Shown in pieces: positions 4,404 to 5,366 of a DNA stretch of 5,366 nt. The notes below the pieces were generated by a model. That model saw only the letters and a list, made by a program, of their open reading frames with translations. It made no database searches and was not told where the DNA came from. Position numbers and translations under genes: made by a program. Source of the DNA: Sva-07 sp038321235 (GTDB lineage: Bacteria; Actinomycetota; Acidimicrobiia; Acidimicrobiales; Ilumatobacteraceae); assembly GCA_038321235.1 (NCBI GenBank), contig JBBQEU010000168.1, forward strand, positions 1-5,366, read 5' to 3'. Numbering within the stretch: the stretch's first letter is position 1; each line of letters starts with the position of its first letter.

Positions 4404-5366
4404 GTGACCGACAACCGCAGGATCTGGCGCGACGCCTTCGACGATTCGGCGCTGCGCCCGGGTCGATTCACCACGATGTCCGGAGTTCCGCTCGAACCCG
4501 TCTACGGCCCAGACGACGGCGAGTTCCCGGGGGTCTATCCGTACACGCGCGGGCCGTACGCGTCGATGTACCGGTCGCGTTTGTGGACGATGCGCATGTT
4601 CGCCGGGTTCGGCACGGCGGAGGACACCAACTGGCGGTTCAAGGAGATCATCAAGTCAGGCGGCGACGGGCTCTCGACGGCGTTCGACATGCCGACCCTG
4701 CTCGGGCTCGATTCCGACGACCCGATGTCATTGGGTGAGGTCGGGCGCTGCGGTGTGGCGATCGACTCGCTCGCCGACATGGAAGACCTCTACGCCGGCA
4801 TCGACCTCGGTGGTATCACCACCTCGATGACCATCAACAGCCCCGCCGCGCCGATCTTCGCGATGTTCATCGCCCAGGCCGAGAAGGCCGGGGTCGATCG
4901 CGCCCGCCTCGGTGGCACGCTGCAGAACGACATCTTGAAGGAGTACCAGGCACAAAAGGAGTTTGTGTTCCCGCCGCGCCAGTCGATGCGCCTGGTGCGC
5001 GACACGATCCAGTTCACTGCCGCGCAGATGCCCCGTTGGCACTCGATCTCGATCTCCGGCTACCACATCCGCGAAGCCGGATCGACCGCCGCCGAAGAAC
5101 TCGCATTCACACTCGCCAACGGCTTCGCCTACGTCGAACTGGCACTCCGAGCCGGCCTACCGATCGACACGTTCGCACCACGGCTCAGCTTCTTCTTCAA
5201 CGCCCACATCGACTTCTTCGAGGAAATCGCCAAACTCCGCGCAGCACGCCGCATCTGGGCGCGCTGGATGAAAGAACGCTACGGCGCGCAGCTGGAGCGC
5301 TCGATGCAGTTGCGGTTCCACACTCAGACTGCCGGGGTGTCGCTCACCGCGCAGCAACCCGAAGTC
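4404..5366 (+). CDS. B12-dependent acyl-CoA mutase large subunit, isobutyryl-CoA mutase-like, 3' end cut off
   Basis: The protein belongs to the methylmalonyl-CoA mutase family, which rearranges acyl-CoA carbon skeletons using adenosylcobalamin radicals. The visible 321 codons cover the N-terminal part and much of the substrate-binding TIM barrel: PGVYPYTRGPYASMYR (42-57), FAGFGTAEDTN (66-76), GGTLQNDILKEY (170-181), ISISGYHIREAG (215-226), FAPRLSFFFNAH (257-268) and FHTQTAGVSLTAQQP (305-319). Numbering runs a constant 23 behind P. shermanii MutB: active-site His244 is His221, Thr195 is Thr172, Arg283 is Arg260. The two residues that grip the carboxylate of methylmalonyl-CoA are replaced: Tyr89 by Phe66 and Arg207 by Gln184, the pair described for Streptomyces isobutyryl-CoA mutase IcmA. 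The position that is Asp in 2-hydroxyisobutyryl-CoA mutase is Ala93. So isobutyryl-CoA/butyryl-CoA or a similar non-carboxylated substrate is likely. The start is GTG 4404, giving a short N-terminus like separate large subunits. Whether a B12 domain is fused cannot be seen. Often annotated simply as methylmalonyl-CoA mutase. Confidence 0.92.
   Translation, partial: MTDNRRIWRDAFDDSALRPGRFTTMSGVPLEPVYGPDDGEFPGVYPYTRGPYASMYRSRLWTMRMFAGFGTAEDTNWRFKEIIKSGGDGLSTAFDMPTLLGLDSDDPMSLGEVGRCGVAIDSLADMEDLYAGIDLGGITTSMTINSPAAPIFAMFIAQAEKAGVDRARLGGTLQNDILKEYQAQKEFVFPPRQSMRLVRDTIQFTAAQMPRWHSISISGYHIREAGSTAAEELAFTLANGFAYVELALRAGLPIDTFAPRLSFFFNAHIDFFEEIAKLRAARRIWARWMKERYGAQLERSMQLRFHTQTAGVSLTAQQPEV

Noticed and set aside
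4404..5366. Calling the mutase methylmalonyl-CoA mutase (mutB)
   Set aside because: The carboxylate-binding Tyr89/Arg207 pair is Phe66/Gln184 here, which argues against a methylmalonyl substrate.

Overview
The window is G+C-rich and densely coding. It looks like the chromosome of a free-living actinobacterium, most plausibly of the Acidimicrobiia (Ilumatobacter-like). This rests on the Thr-rich 'TTSTTSTTTTTLP' linker of a GerMN lipoprotein, a MaoC hydratase very close to mycobacterial Rv0130, a wax-ester-synthase/DGAT-type protein, an acyl-CoA mutase, and starts that look leaderless. The lineage is an inference; no rRNA or other marker gene is present.

Layout. (a) 1-688, plus strand: the 3' part of a lipoprotein gene whose lipobox (LAGC) sits right at the window edge, followed by a Thr-rich linker and a GerMN domain. 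(b) 682-1563, minus strand: the GTPase Era, overlapping the lipoprotein stop tail-to-tail by 7 nt. (c) 1590-2045, plus strand: a MaoC/(R)-enoyl-CoA hydratase, divergent from era across only 26 bp. (d) 2046-2087: a convergent gap filled by an inverted repeat, a likely bidirectional terminator. (e) 4285 down to 2088, minus strand: a two-gene unit of an alpha/beta hydrolase followed 5 nt later by a WS/DGAT-family protein whose catalytic HHxxxDG motif is destroyed. (f) 4286-4403: a 118-bp divergent control region with a 20-bp dyad and two promoter-like TAnnnT boxes, each exactly 7-12 nt before a GTG start. (g) 4404 to the window end, plus strand: the N-terminal 321 codons of a B12-dependent acyl-CoA mutase whose substrate-determining residues match isobutyryl-CoA mutase rather than methylmalonyl-CoA mutase.

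How they may work together. Era is housekeeping (16S rRNA/30S maturation). The right two-thirds is acyl-CoA and lipid metabolism: enoyl-CoA hydration (MaoC), ester hydrolysis or acyl transfer (hydrolase plus WS/DGAT-like protein), and branched/linear acyl-CoA interconversion (mutase). The hydrolase operon and the mutase share one divergent control region and may be co-regulated. No mobile element, CRISPR array, tRNA or rRNA was seen. The points most worth a second look are the WS/DGAT pseudoenzyme signature, the isobutyryl-type mutase signature, a block of foreign-looking codon use inside the mutase, and the symmetric leaderless divergent promoter with its dyad.
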